64,000 nt of DNA from NCBI GenBank assembly GCA_026874595.1, contig CM049321.1:16441979-16505978 (forward strand). Direction: 5' to 3'. The stretch is from Sipunculus nudus (lineage: Eukaryota > Annelida > Sipuncula > Golfingiida > Sipunculidae). Position numbers and translations under genes: made by a program. The notes beneath the pieces are model-generated. The model was given only the letters and a program-made list of their open reading frames with translations. It did not search any database and was not told the origin of the DNA. Below are positions 42,501 through 57,500 of this stretch, piece after piece (position 1 is the first letter of the stretch; each line of letters begins with the position of its first letter).

Positions 42501-45500
42501 GAATGTGTGGTCATGTCACAGACTTGGTAGTATGAAGATGAATCAAGGTCTGTGAATGTGTGGTCCTGTCACGGACTTGGTAGTATGAAGATGAATCAAG
42601 GTCTGTGAATGAGTGGTCATGTCACAGACTTGGTAGTATGAAGATGAATCAAGGTCTGTGAATGTGTGGTCATGTCACACACTTGGTAGTATGAAGATGA
42701 ATCAATGCCTGTGAATGAGTGGTCATGTCACAGACTTGGTATTATGAAGACAAATCAAGGTCTCTGAATGTGTGGTTATGTCACAGACTTGGTAGTATGA
42801 AGATGAATCAAGGTCTGTGAATGTGTGGTCATGTCACAGACTTGGTAGTATGAAGATGAATCAAGGCCTGTGAATGTGTGGTCATGTCACAGACTTGATA
42901 GTATGAAGATGAATCAAGGCCTGTGAGTGTGTGGTCATGTCACAGACATGGTAGTAGGAAGATGAATCAAGGTCTGTGAATGGGTAGTCATGTCACAGAC
43001 TTGGTAGTATGAAGATGAATCAAGGTCTGTGAATGTGTGGTCATGTCACAGACTTGGTAGTATGAAGATGAATCCACGTCTGTGAATGTGTGGTCATGTC
43101 ACAGACTTGGTAGTATGAAGATGAATCAAGGTCTGTGAATGTGTGGTCATGTCACAGACTTGGTAGTATGAAGATGAATCAAGGCCTGTGAATGTGTGGT
43201 CATGTCACAGACTTGGTAGTATGAAGATGAATCAAGGCCTGTGAATGTGTGGTTATGTCACAGACTTGGTAGTATGAAGATGAATCAAGGCCTGTGAATG
43301 TGTGGTCATGTCACAGACTTGGTAGTATGAAGATGAATCAAGGTCTGTGAATGTGTGGTTATGTCACAGACTTGGTTGTATGAAGATGAATTAAGGTCTG
43401 TGAATGTGTGGTCATGTCACAGACTTGGTAGTATGAAGATGAATCAAGGTCTGTGAATGTGTGGTCCTGTCACGGACTTGGTAGTATGAAGATGAATCAA
43501 GGTCTGTGAATGAGTGGTCATGTCACAGACTTGGTAGTATGAAGATGAATCAAGGTCTGTGAATGTGTGGTCATGTCACACACTTGGTAGTATGAAGATG
43601 AATCAATGCCTGTGAATGAGTGGTCATGTCACAGACTTGGTATTATGAAGACAAATCAAGGTCTCTGAATGTGTGGTTATGTCACAGACTTGGTAGTATG
43701 AAGATGAATCAAGGTCTGTGAATGTGTGGTCATGTCACAGACTTGGTAGTATGAAGATGAATCAAGGCCTGTGAATGTGTGGTCATGTCACAGACTTGAT
43801 AGTATGAAGATGAATCAAGGCCTGTGAGTGTGTGGTCATGTCACAGACATGGTAGTAGGAAGATGAATCAAGGTCTGTGAATGGGTAGTCATGTCACAGA
43901 CTTGGTAGTATGAAGATGAATCAAGGTCTGTGAATGTGTGGTCATGTCACAGACTTGGTAGTATGAAGATGAATCCAGGTCTGTGAATGTGTGGTCATGT
44001 CACAGACTTGGTAGTATGAAGATGAATCAAGGTCTGTGAATGTGTGGTCATGTCACAGACTTGGTAGTATGAAGATGAATCAAGGCCTGTGAATGTGTGG
44101 TCATGTCACAGACTTGGTAGTATGAAGACAAATCAAGGTCTCTGAATGTGTGGTTATGTCACAGACTTGGTAGTATGAAGATGAATCAAGGCCTTTGAAT
44201 GTGTGGTCATGTCACAGACTTGGTAGTATGAAGATGAATCAAGGCCTGTGAATGTGTGGTCATGTCACAGACTTGATAGTATGAAGATGAATCAAGGCCT
44301 GTGAGTGTGTGGTCATGTCACAGACTTGGTAGTATGAAGATGAATCAAGGTCTGTGAATGGGTAGTCATGTCACAGACTTGGTAGTATGAAGATGAATCA
44401 AGGTCTGTGAATGTGTGTTCATGTCACAGACTTGGTAGTATGAAGATGAATCAAGGTCTGTGAATGTGTGGTCATGTCACAGACTTGGTAGTATGAAGAT
44501 GAATCAAGGTCTGTGAATGTGTGGTCATGTCACAGACTTGGTAGTATGAAGATGAATCAAGGCCTGTGAATGTGTGGTCATGTCACAGACTTGGTAGTAT
44601 GAAGATGAATCAAGGCCTGTGAATGTGTGGTCATGTCACACACTTGGTAGTATGATGATGAATCAAGGCCTGTGAATGAGTGGTCATGTCACAGACTTGG
44701 TATTATGAAGACAAATCAAGGTCTCTGAATGTGTGGTTATGTCACAGACTTGGTAGTATGAAGATGAATCAAGGCCTGTGAATGTGTGGTCATGTCACAG
44801 ACTTGGTAGTATGAAGACAAATCAAGGTCTCTGAATGTGTGGTTATGTCACAGACTTGGTAGTATGAAGATGAATCAAGGCCTGTGAATGTGTGGTCATG
44901 TCACAGACTTGGTAGTATGAAGACAAATCAAGGTCTCTGAATGTGTGGTTATGTCACAGACTTGATAGTATGAAGATGAATCAAGGTCTGTGAATTTGTG
45001 GTCATGTCACAGACTTGGTAGTATGAAGATGAATCAAGGTCTGTGAATGTGTGGTCATGTCACAGACTTGGTAGTATGAAGATGAATCAAGGTCTGTGAA
45101 TGTGTGGTCATGTCACAGACTTGGTAGTATGAAGATGAATCAAGGCCTGTGAATGTGTGGTCATGTCACAGACTTGGTAGTATGAAGATGAATCAAGGCC
45201 TGTGAATGTGTGGCCATGTCACAGACTTGGTAGTATGAAGATGAATCAAGGCCTGTGAATGAGTGGTCATGTCACAGACTTGGTATTATGAAGACAAATC
45301 AAGGTCTCTGAATGTGTGGTTATGTCACAGACTTGGTAGTATGAAGATGAATCAAGGCCTGTGAATGTGTGGTCATGTCACAGACTTGAGAGTATGAAGA
45401 TGAATCAAGGTCTGTGAATGTGTGGTCATGTCACACACTTGGTAGTATGAAGATGAATCAAGGCCTGAGAATGAGTGGTCATGTCACAGACTTGATATTA

Positions 45501-48500
45501 TGAAGACAAATCAAGGTCTCTGAATGTGTGGTCATGTCACAGACTTGGTAGTATGAAGATGAATCAAGGCCTGTGAATGAGTGGTCATGTCACAGACTTG
45601 GTATTATGAAGACAAATCAAGGTCTCTGAATGTGTGGTCATGTCACAGACTTGGTAGTATGAAGATGAATCAAGCTCTGTGAATGGGTAGTCATGTCACA
45701 GACTTGGTAGTTTGAAGATGAATCAAGGTCTGTGAATGTGTGGTCATGTCACAGACTTGGTAGTATGAAGATGAATCAAGGTCTGTGAATGGGTAGTCAT
45801 GTCACAGACTTGGTAGTATGAAGATGAATCAAGGCCTGTGAATGTGTGGTCATGTCACAGACTTGGTAGTATGAAGACAAATCAAGGTCTCTGAATGTGT
45901 GGTTATGTCACAGACTTGGTAGTATGAAGATGAATCAAGGCCTGTGAACGTGTGGTCATGTCACAGACTTGGTAGTATGAAGATGAATCAAGGTCTGTGA
46001 ATGTGTGGTCATGTCACACACTTGGTAGTATGAAGATGAATCAAGGCCTGTGAATGAGTGGTCATGTCACAGACTTGGTATTATGAAGACAAATCAAGGT
46101 CTCTGAATGTGTGGTTATATCACAGACTTGGTATTATGAAGACAAATCAAGGTCTCTGAATGTGTGGTTATGTCACAGACTTGGTAGTATGAAGATGAAT
46201 CAAGGCCTGTGAATGTGTGGTCATGTCACAGACTTGGTTGTATGAAGATGAATTAAGGTCTGTGAATGTGTGGTCATGTCACAGACTTGGTAGTATGAAG
46301 ATGAATCAAGGTCTGTGAATGTGTGGTCATGTCACAGACTTGGTAGTATGAAGATGAATCAAGGTCTGTGAATGTGTGTTCATGTCACAGACTTGGTAGT
46401 ATGAAGATGAATCAGGGTCTGTGAATGTGTGGTCATGTCACAGACTTGGTAGTATGAAGATGAATCAAGGTCTGTGAATGTGTGGTCATGTCACAGACTT
46501 GGTAGTATGAAGATGAATCAAGGCCTGTGAATGTGTGGTCATGTCACAGACTTGGTAGTATGAAGACAAATCAAGGTCTCTGAATGTGTGGTTATGTCAC
46601 AGACTTGGTAGTATGAAGATGAATCAAGGCTTGTGAATGTGTGGTCATGTCACAGACTTGGTAGTATGAAGATGAATCAAGGTCTGTGAATGTGTGGTCA
46701 TGTCACACACTTGGTAGTATGAAGATGAATCAAGGCCTGTGAATGAATGGTCATGTCACAGACTTGGTATTATGAAGACAAATCAAGGTCTCTGAATGTG
46801 TGGTTATGTCACAGACTTGGTAGTATGAAGATGAATCAAGGCCTGTGAATGTGTGGTCATGTCACAGACTTGGTAGTATGAAGACAAATCAAGGTCTCTG
46901 AATGTGTGGTCATGTCACAGAATTGGTAGTATGAAGATGAATCAAGGCCTGTGAATGTGTGGTCATGTCACAGACTTGGTAGTATGAAGATGAATCAAGG
47001 CCTGTGAATGAGTGGTCATGTAACAGACTTGGTATTATGAAGACAAATCAAGGTCTCTGAATGTGTGGTTATGTCACAGACTTGGTAGTATGAAGATGAA
47101 TCAAGGCCTGTGAATGTGTGGTCATGTCACAGACTTGAGAGTATGAAGATGAATCAAGGTCTGTGAATGTGTGGTCATGTCACACACTTGGTAGTATGAA
47201 GATGAATCAAGGCCTGAGAATGAGTGGTCATGTCACAGACTTGGTATTATGAAGACAAATCAAGGTCTCTGAATGTGTGGTCATGTCACAGACTTGGTAG
47301 TATGAAGATGAATCAAGGCCTGTGAATGAGTGGTCATGTCACAGACTTGGTATTATGAAGACAAATCAAGGTCTCTGAATGTGTGGTCATGTCACAGACT
47401 TGGTAGTATGAAGATGAATCAAGCTCTGTGAATGGGTAGTCATGTCACAGACTTGGTAGTTTGAAGATGAATCAAGGTCTGTGAATGTGTGGTCATGTCA
47501 CAGACTTGGTTGTATGAAGATGAATTAAGGTCTGTGAATGTGTGGTCATGTCACAGACTTGGTAGTATGAAGATGAATCAAGGTCTGTGAATGTGTGGTC
47601 CTGTCACGGACTTGGTAGTATGAAGATGAATCAAGGTCTGTGAATGAGTGGTCATGTCACAGACTTGGTAGTATGAAGATGAATCAAGGTCTGTGAATGT
47701 GTGGTCATGTCACACACTTGGTAGTATGAAGATGAATCAATGCCTGTGAATGAGTGGTCATGTCACAGACTTGGTATTATGAAGACAAATCAAGGTCTCT
47801 GAATGTGTGGTTATGTCACAGACTTGGTAGTATGAAGATGAATCAAGGTCTGTGAATGTGTGGTCATGTCACAGACTTGGTAGTATGAAGATGAATCAAG
47901 GCCTGTGAATGTGTGGTCATGTCACAGACTTGATAGTATGAAGATGAATCAAGGCCTGTGAGTGTGTGGTCATGTCACAGACATGGTAGTAGGAAGATGA
48001 ATCAAGGTCTGTGAATGGGTAGTCATGTCACAGACTTGGTAGTATGAAGATGAATCAAGGTCTGTGAATGTGTGGTCATGTCACAGACTTGGTAGTATGA
48101 AGATGAATCCACGTCTGTGAATGTGTGGTCATGTCACAGACTTGGTAGTATGAAGATGAATCAAGGTCTGTGAATGTGTGGTCATGTCACAGACTTGGTA
48201 GTATGAAGATGAATCAAGGCCTGTGAATGTGTGGTCATGTCACAGACTTGGTAGTATGAAGATGAATCAAGGCCTGTGAATGTGTGGTTATGTCACAGAC
48301 TTGGTAGTATGAAGATGAATCAAGGCCTGTGAATGTGTGGTCATGTCACAGACTTGGTAGTATGAAGATGAATCAAGGTCTGTGAATGTGTGGTTATGTC
48401 ACAGACTTGGTTGTATGAAGATGAATTAAGGTCTGTGAATGTGTGGTCATGTCACAGACTTGGTAGTATGAAGATGAATCAAGGTCTGTGAATGTGTGGT

Positions 48501-51500
48501 CCTGTCACGGACTTGGTAGTATGAAGATGAATCAAGGTCTGTGAATGAGTGGTCATGTCACAGACTTGGTAGTATGAAGATGAATCAAGGTCTGTGAATG
48601 TGTGGTCATGTCACACACTTGGTAGTATGAAGATGAATCAATGCCTGTGAATGAGTGGTCATGTCACAGACTTGGTATTATGAAGACAAATCAAGGTCTC
48701 TGAATGTGTGGTTATGTCACAGACTTGGTAGTATGAAGATGAATCAAGGTCTGTGAATGTGTGGTCATGTCACAGACTTGGTAGTATGAAGATGAATCAA
48801 GGCCTGTGAATGTGTGGTCATGTCACAGACTTGATAGTATGAAGATGAATCAAGGCCTGTGAGTGTGTGGTCATGTCACAGACATGGTAGTAGGAAGATG
48901 AATCAAGGTCTGTGAATGGGTAGTCATGTCACAGACTTGGTAGTATGAAGATGAATCAAGGTCTGTGAATGTGTGGTCATGTCACAGACTTGGTAGTATG
49001 AAGATGAATCCAGGTCTGTGAATGTGTGGTCATGTCACAGACTTGGTAGTATGAAGATGAATCAAGGTCTGTGAATGTGTGGTCATGTCACAGACTTGGT
49101 AGTATGAAGATGAATCAAGGCCTGTGAATGTGTGGTCATGTCACAGACTTGGTAGTATGAAGACAAATCAAGGTCTCTGAATGTGTGGTTATGTCACAGA
49201 CTTGGTAGTATGAAGATGAATCAAGGCCTGTGAATGTGTGGTCATGTCACAGACTTGGTAGTATGAAGATGAATCAAGGCCTGTGAATGTGTGGTCATGT
49301 CACAGACTTGATAGTATGAAGATGAATCAAGGCCTGTGAGTGTGTGGTCATGTCACAGACTTGGTAGTATGAAGATGAATCAAGGTCTGTGAATGGGTAG
49401 TCATGTCACAGACTTGGTAGTATGAAGATGAATCAAGGTCTGTGAATGTGTGTTCATGTCACAGACTTGGTAGTATGAAGATGAATCAAGGTCTGTGAAT
49501 GTGTGGTCATGTCACAGACTTGGTAGTATGAAGATGAATCAAGGTCTGTGAATGTGTGGTCATGTCACAGACTTGGTAGTATGAAGATGAATCAAGGCCT
49601 GTGAATGTGTGGTCATGTCACAGACTTGGTAGTATGAAGACAAATCAAGGTCTCTGAATGTGTGGTTATGTCACAGACTTGGTAGTATGAAGATGAATCA
49701 AGGTCTGTGAATGTGTGGTCCTGTCACGGACTTGAGAGTATGAAGATGAATCAAGGTCTGTGAATGTGTGGTCATGTCACACACTTGGTAGTATGAAGAT
49801 GAATCAAGGCCTGAGAATGAGTGGTCATGTCACAGACTTGGTATTATGAAGACAAATCAAGGTCTCTGCATGTGTGGTCATGTCACAGACTTGGTAGTAT
49901 GAAGATGAATCAAGGCCTGTGAATGTGTGGTCATGTCACAGACTTGGTAGTATGAAGATGAATCAAGGCCTGTGAATGTGTGGTCATGTCACAGACTTGA
50001 TAGTATGAAGATGAATCAAGGCCTGTGAGTGTGTGGTCATGTCACAGACTTGGTAGTATGAAGATGAATCAAGGTCTGTGAATGGGTAGTCATGTCACAG
50101 ACTTGGTAGTATGAAGATGAATCAAGGTCTGTGAATGTGTGTTCATGTCACAGACTTGGTAGTATGAAGATGAATCAAGGTCTGTGAATGTGTGGTCATG
50201 TCACAGACTTGGTAGTATGAAGATGAATCAAGGTCTGTGAATGTGTGGTCATGTCACAGACTTGGTAGTATGAAGATGAATCAAGGCCTGTGAATGTGTG
50301 GTCATGTCACAGACTTGGTAGTATGAAGACAAATCAAGGTCTCTGAATGTGTGGTTATGTCACAGACTTGGTAGTATGAAGATGAATCAAGGTCTGTGAA
50401 TGTGTGGTCCTGTCACGGACTTGAGAGTATGAAGATGAATCAAGGTCTGTGAATGTGTGGTCATGTCACACACTTGGTAGTATGAAGATGAATCAAGGCC
50501 TGAGAATGAGTGGTCATGTCACAGACTTGGTATTATGAAGACAAATCAAGGTCTCTGAATGTGTGGTCATGTCACAGACTTGGTAGTATGAAGATGAATC
50601 AAGGCCTGTGAATGAGTGGTCATGTCACAGACTTGGTATTATGAAGACAAATCAAGGTCTCTGAATGTGTGGTCATGTCACAGACTTGGTAGTATGAAGA
50701 TGAATCAAGCTCTGTGAATGGGTAGTCATGTCACAGACTTGGTAGTTTAAAGATGAATCAAGGTCTGTGAATGTGTGGTCATGTCACAGACTTGGTAGTA
50801 TGAAGATGAATCAAGGTCTGTGAATGGGTAGTCATGTCACAGACTTGGTAGTATGAAGATGAATCAAGGCCTGTGAATGTGTGGTCATGTCACAGACTTG
50901 GTAGTATGAAGACAAATCAAGGTCTCTGAATGTGTGGTTATGTCACAGACTTGGTAGTATGAAGATGAATCAAGGCCTGTGAATGTGTGGTCATGTCACA
51001 GACTTGGTAGTATGAAGATGAATCAAGGTCTGTGAATGTGTGGTCATGTCACACACTTGGTAGTATGAAGATGAATCAAGGCCTGTGAATGAGTGGTCAT
51101 GTCACAGACTTGGTATTATGAAGACAAATCAAGGTCTCTGAATGTGTGGTTATGTCACAGACTTGGTAGTATGACGATGAATCAAGGCCTGTGAATGTGT
51201 GGTCATGTCACAGACTTGGTAGTATGAAGACAAATCAAGGTCTCTGAATGTGTGGTTATGTCACAGACTTGGTAGTATGAAGATGAATCAAGGCCTGTGA
51301 ATGTGTGGTCATGTCACAGACTTGGTAGTATGAAGACAAATCAAGGTCTCTGAATGTGTGGTTATGTCACAGACTTGATAGTATGAAGATGAATCAAGGT
51401 CTGTGAATGTGTGGTCATGTCACAGACTTGGTAGTATGAAGATGAATCAAGGTCTGTGAATGTGTGGTCATGTCACAGACTTGGTAGTATGAAGATGAAT

Positions 51501-54500
51501 CAAGGTCTGTGAATGTGTGGTCATGTCACAGACTTGGTAGTATGAAGATGAATCAAGGCCTGTGAATGTGTGGTCATGTCACAGACTTGGTAGTATGAAG
51601 ATGAATCAAGGCCTGTGAATGTGTGGCCATGTCACAGACTTGGTAGTATGAAGATGAATCAAGGCCTGTGAATGAGTGGTCATGTCACAGACTTGGTATT
51701 ATGAAGACAAATCAAGGTCTCTGAATGTGTGGTTATGTCACAGACTTGGTAGTATGAAGATGAATCAAGGCCTGTGAATGTGTGGTCATGTCACAGACTT
51801 GAGAGTATGAAGATGAATCAAGGTCTGTGAATGTGTGGTCATGTCACACACTTGGTAGTATGAAGATGAATCAAGGCCTGAGAATGAGTGGTCATGTCAC
51901 AGACTTGGTATTATGAAGACAAATCAAGGTCTCTGAATGTGTGGTCATGTCACAGACTTGGTAGTATGAAGATGAATCAAGGCCTGTGAATGAGTGGTCA
52001 TGTCACAGACTTGGTATTATGAAGACAAATCAAGGTCTCTGAATGTGTGGTCATGTCACAGACTTGGTAGTATGAAGATGAATCAAGCTCTGTGAATGGG
52101 TAGTCATGTCACAGACTTGGTTGTATGAAGATGAATTAAGGTCTGTGAATGTGTGGTCATGTCACAGACTTGGTAGTATGAAGATGAATCAAGGCCTGTG
52201 AATGTGTGGTCATGTCACAGACTTGGTAGTATGAAGACAAATCAAGGTCTCTGAATGTGTGGTTATGTCACAGACTTGGTAGTATGAAGATGAATCAAGG
52301 CCTGTGAACGTGTGGTCATGTCACAGACTTGGTAGTATGAAGATGAATCAAGGTCTGTGAATGTGTGGTCATGTCACACACTTGGTAGTATGAAGATGAA
52401 TCAAGGCCTGTGAATGAGTGGTCATGTCACAGACTTGGTATTATGAAGACAAATCAAGGTCTCTGAATGTGTGGTTATATCACAGACTTGGTATTATGAA
52501 GACAAATCAAGGTCTCTGAATGTGTGGTTATGTCACAGACTTGGTAGTATGAAGATGAATCAAGGCCTGTGAATGTGTGGTCATGTCACAGACTTGGTTG
52601 TATGAAGATGAATTAAGGTCTGTGAATGTGTGGTCATGTCACAGACTTGGTAGTATGAAGATGAATCAAGGTCTGTGAATGTGTGGTCATGTCACAGACT
52701 TGGTAGTATGAAGATGAATCAAGGTCTGTGAATGTGTGGTCATGTCACAGACTTGGTAGTATGAAGATGAATCAAGGCCTGTGAATGTGTGGTTATGTCA
52801 CAGACTTGGTAGTATGAAGATGAATCAAGGCCTGTGAATGTGTGGTCATGTCACAGACTTGGTAGTATGAAGATGAATCAAGGTCTGTGAATGTGTGGTC
52901 ATGTCACAGACTTGGTTGTATGAAGATGAATTAAGGTCTGTGAATGTGTGGTCATGTCACAGACTTGGTAGTATGAAGATGAATCAAGGTCTGTGAATGT
53001 GTGGTCCTGTTACGGACTTGGTAGTATGAAGATGAATCAAGGTCTGTGAATGAGTGGTCATGTCACAGACTTGGTAGTATGAAGATGAATCAAGGTCTGT
53101 GAATGTGTGGTCATGTCACACACTTGGTAGTATGAAGATGAATCAAGGCCTGTGAATGAGTGGTCATGTCACAGACTTGGTATTATGAAGACAAATCAAG
53201 GTCTCTGAATGTGTGGTTATGTCACAGACTTGGTAGTATGAAGATGAATCAAGGTCTGTGAATGTGTGGTTATGTCACAGACTTGGTAGTGTGAAGATGA
53301 ATCAAGGCCTGTGAATGTGTGGTCATGTCACAGACTTGATAGTATGAAGATGAATCAAGGCCTGTGAGTGTGTGGTCATGTCACAGACTTGGTAGTATGA
53401 AGATGAATCAAGGTCTGTGAATGGGTAGTCATGTCACAGACTTGGTAGTATGAAGATGAATCAAGGTCTGTGAATGTGTGGTCATGTCACAGACTTGGTA
53501 GTATGAAGATGAATCCAGGTCTGTGAATGTGTGGTCATGTCACAGACTTGGTAGTATGAAGATGAATCAAGGTCTGTGAATGTGTGGTCATGTCACAGAC
53601 TTGGTAGTATGAAGATGAATCAAGGCCTGTGAATATGTGGTCATGTCACAGACTTGGTAGTATGAAGACAAATCAAGGTCTCTGAATGTGTGGTTATGTC
53701 ACAGACTTGGTAGTATGAAGATGAATCAAGGCCTGTGAATGTGTGGTCATGTCACAGACTTGGTAGTATGAAGATGAATCAAGGCCTGTGAATGTGTGGT
53801 CATGTCACAGACTTGATAGTATGAAGATGAATCAAGGCCTGTGAGTGTGTGGTCATGTCACAGACTTGGTAGTAAGAAGATGAATCAAGGTCTGTGAATG
53901 GGTAGTCATGTCACAGACTTGGTAGTATGAAGATGAATCAAGGTCTGTGAATGTGTGTTCATGTCACAGACTTGGTAGTATGAAGATGAATCAAGGTCTG
54001 TGAATGTGTGGTCATGTCACAGACTTGGTAGTATGAAGATGAATCAAGGTCTGTGAATGTGTGGTCATGTCACAGACTTGGTAGTATGAAGATGAATCAA
54101 GGCCTGTGAATGTGTGGCCATGTCACAGACTTGGTAGTATGAAGACAAATCAAGGTCTCTGAATGTGTGGTTATGTCACAGACTTGGTAGTATGAAGATG
54201 AATCAAGGTCTGTGAATGTGTGGTCCTGTCACGGACTTGAGAGTATGAAGATGAATCAAGGTCTGTGAATGTGTGGTCATGTCACACACTTGGTAGTATG
54301 AAGATGAATCAAGGCCTGAGAATGAGTGGTCATGTCACAGACTTGGTATTATGAAGACAAATCAAGGTCTCTGAATGTGTGGTCATGTCACAGACTTGGT
54401 AGTATGAAGATGAATCAAGGCCTGTGAATGAGTGGTCATGTCACAGACTTGGTATTATGAAGACAAATCAAGGTCTCTGAATGTGTGGTCATGTCACAGA

Positions 54501-57500
54501 CTTGGTAGTATGAAGATGAATCAAGCTCTGTGAATGGGTAGTCATGTCACAGACTTGGTAGTTTGAAGATGAATCAAGGTCTGTGAATGTGTGGTCATGT
54601 CACAGACTTGGTAGTATGAAGATGAATCAAGGTCTGTGAATGGGTAGTCATGTCACAGACTTGGTAGTATGAAGATGAATCAAGGCCTGTGAATGTGTGG
54701 TCATGTCACAGACTTGGTAGTATGAAGACAAATCAAGGTCTCTGAATGTGTGGTTATGTCACAGACTTGGTAGTATGAAGATGAATCAAGGCCTGTGAAT
54801 GTGTGGTCATGTCACAGACTTGGTAGTATGAAGATGAATCAAGGTCTGTGAATGTGTGGTCATGTCACACACTTGGTAGTATGAAGATGAATCAAGGCCT
54901 GTGAATGAGTGGTCATGTCACAGACTTGGTATTATGAAGACAAATCAAGGTCTCTGAATGTGTGGTTATGTCACAGACTTGGTATTATGAAGACAAATCA
55001 AGGTCTCTGAATGTGTGGTTATGTCACAGACTTGGTAGTATGAAGATGAATCAAGGCCTGTGAATGTGTGGTCATGTCACAGACTTGGTTGTATGAAGAT
55101 GAATTAAGGTCTGTGAATGTGTGGTCATGTCACAGACTTGGTAGTATGAAGATGAATCAAGGTCTGTGAATGTGTGGTCATGTCACAGACTTGGTAGTAT
55201 GAAGATGAATCAAGGTCTGTGAATGTGTGGTCATGTCACAGACTTGGTAGTATGAAGATGAATCAAGGCCTGTGAATGTGTGGTTATGTCACAGACTTGG
55301 TAGTATGAAGATGAATCAAGGCCTGTGAATGTGTGGTCATGTCACAGACTTGGTGGTATGAAGATGAATCAAGGTCTGTGAATGTGTGGTCATGTCACAG
55401 ACTTGGTTGTATGAAGATGAATTAAGGTCTGTGAATGTGTGGTCATGTCACAGACTTGGTAGTATGAAGATGAATCAAGGTCTGTGAATGTGTGGTCCTG
55501 TCACGGACTTGGTAGTATGAAGATGAATCAAGGTCTGTGAATGAGTGGTCATGTCACAGACTTGGTAGTATGAAGATGAATCAAGGTCTGTGAATGTGTG
55601 GTCATGTCACACACTTGGTAGTATGAAGATGAATCAAGGCCTGTGAATGAGTGGTCATGTCACAGACTTGGTATTATGAAGACAAATCAAGGTCTCTGAA
55701 TGTGTGGTTATGTCACAGACTTGGTAGTATGAAGATGAATCAAGGCCTGTGAATGTGTGGTCATGTCACAGACTTGGTAGTATGAAGATGAATCAAGGCC
55801 TGTGAATGTGTGGTCATGTCACAGACTTGATAGTATGAAGATGAATCAAGGCCTGTGAGTGTGTGGTCATGTCACAGACTTGGTAGTATGAAGATGAATC
55901 AAGGTCTGTGAATGGGTAGTCATGTCACAGACTTGGTAGTATGAAGATGAATCCAGGTCTGTGAATGTGTGGTCATGTCACAGACTTGGTAGTATGAAGA
56001 TGAATCCAGGTCTGTGAATGTGTGGTCATGTCACAGACTTGGTAGTATGAAGATGAATCAAGGTCTGTGAATGTGTGGTCATGTCACAGACTTGGTAGTA
56101 TGAAGATGAATCAAGGCCTGTGAATGTGTGGTCATGTCACAGACTTGGTAGTATGAAGACAAATCAAGGTCTCTGAATGTGTGGTTATGTCACAGACTTG
56201 GTAGTATGAAGATGAATCAAGGCCTTTGAATGTGTGGTCATGTCACAGACTTGGTAGTATGAAGATGAATCAAGGCCTGTGAATGTGTGGTCATGTCACA
56301 GACTTGATAGTATGAAGATGAATCAAGGCCTGTGAGTGTGTGGTCATGTCACAGACTTGATAGTATGAAGATGAATCAAGGCCTGTGAGTGTGTGGTCAT
56401 GTCACAGACTTGGTAGTATGAAGATGAATCAAGGTCTGTGAATGGGTAGTCATGTCACAGACTTGGTAGTATGAAGATGAATCAAGGTCTGTGAATGTGT
56501 GTTCATGTCACAGACTTGGTAGTATGAAGATGAATCAAGGTCTGTGAATGTGTGGTCATGTCACAGACTTGGTAGTATGAAGATGAATCAAGGTCTGTGA
56601 ATGTGTGGTCATGTCACAGACTTGGTAGTATGAAGATGAATCAAGGCCTGTGAATGTGTGGTCATGTCACAGACTTGGTAGTATGAAGACAAATCAAGGT
56701 GTCTGAATGTGTGGTTATGTCACAGACTTGGTAGTATGAAGATGAATCAAGGCCTGTGAATGTGTGGTCATGTCACAGACTTGGTAGTATGAAGATGAAT
56801 CAAGGTCTGTGAATGTGTGGTCATGTCACACACTTGGAAGTATGAAGATGAATCAAGGCCTGTGAATGAGTGGTCATGTCACAGACTTGGTATTATGAAG
56901 ACAAATCAAGGTCTCTGAATGTGTGGTTATGTCACAGACTTGGTAGTATGAAGATGAATCAAGGCCTGTGAATGTGTGGTCATGTCACAGACTTGGTAGT
57001 ATGAAGACAAATCAAGGTCTCTGAATGTGTGGTTATGTCACAGACTTGGTAGTATGAAGATGAATCAAGGCCTGTGAATGTGTGGTCATGTCACAGACTT
57101 GGTAGTATGAAGACAAATCAAGGTCTCTGAATGTGTGGTTATGTCACAGACTTGGTAGTATGAAGATGAATCAAGGCCTGTGAATGTGTGGTCATGTCAC
57201 AGACTTGGTAGTATGAAGATGAATCAAGGCCTCTGAATGTGTGGTCATGTCACAGACTTGGTAGTATGAATATGAATCAAGGTCTGTGAATGTGTGGTCA
57301 TGTCACAGACTTGGTAGTATGAAGATGAATCAAGGTCTGTGAATGAGTGGTCATGTCACAGACTTGGTAGTATGAAGATGAATCAAGGTCTGTGAATGTG
57401 TGGTCATGTCACAGACTTGGTAGTATGAAGATGAATCCAGGTCTGTGAATGTGTGGTCATGTCACAGACTTGGTAGTATGAAGATGAATCAAGGTCTGTG

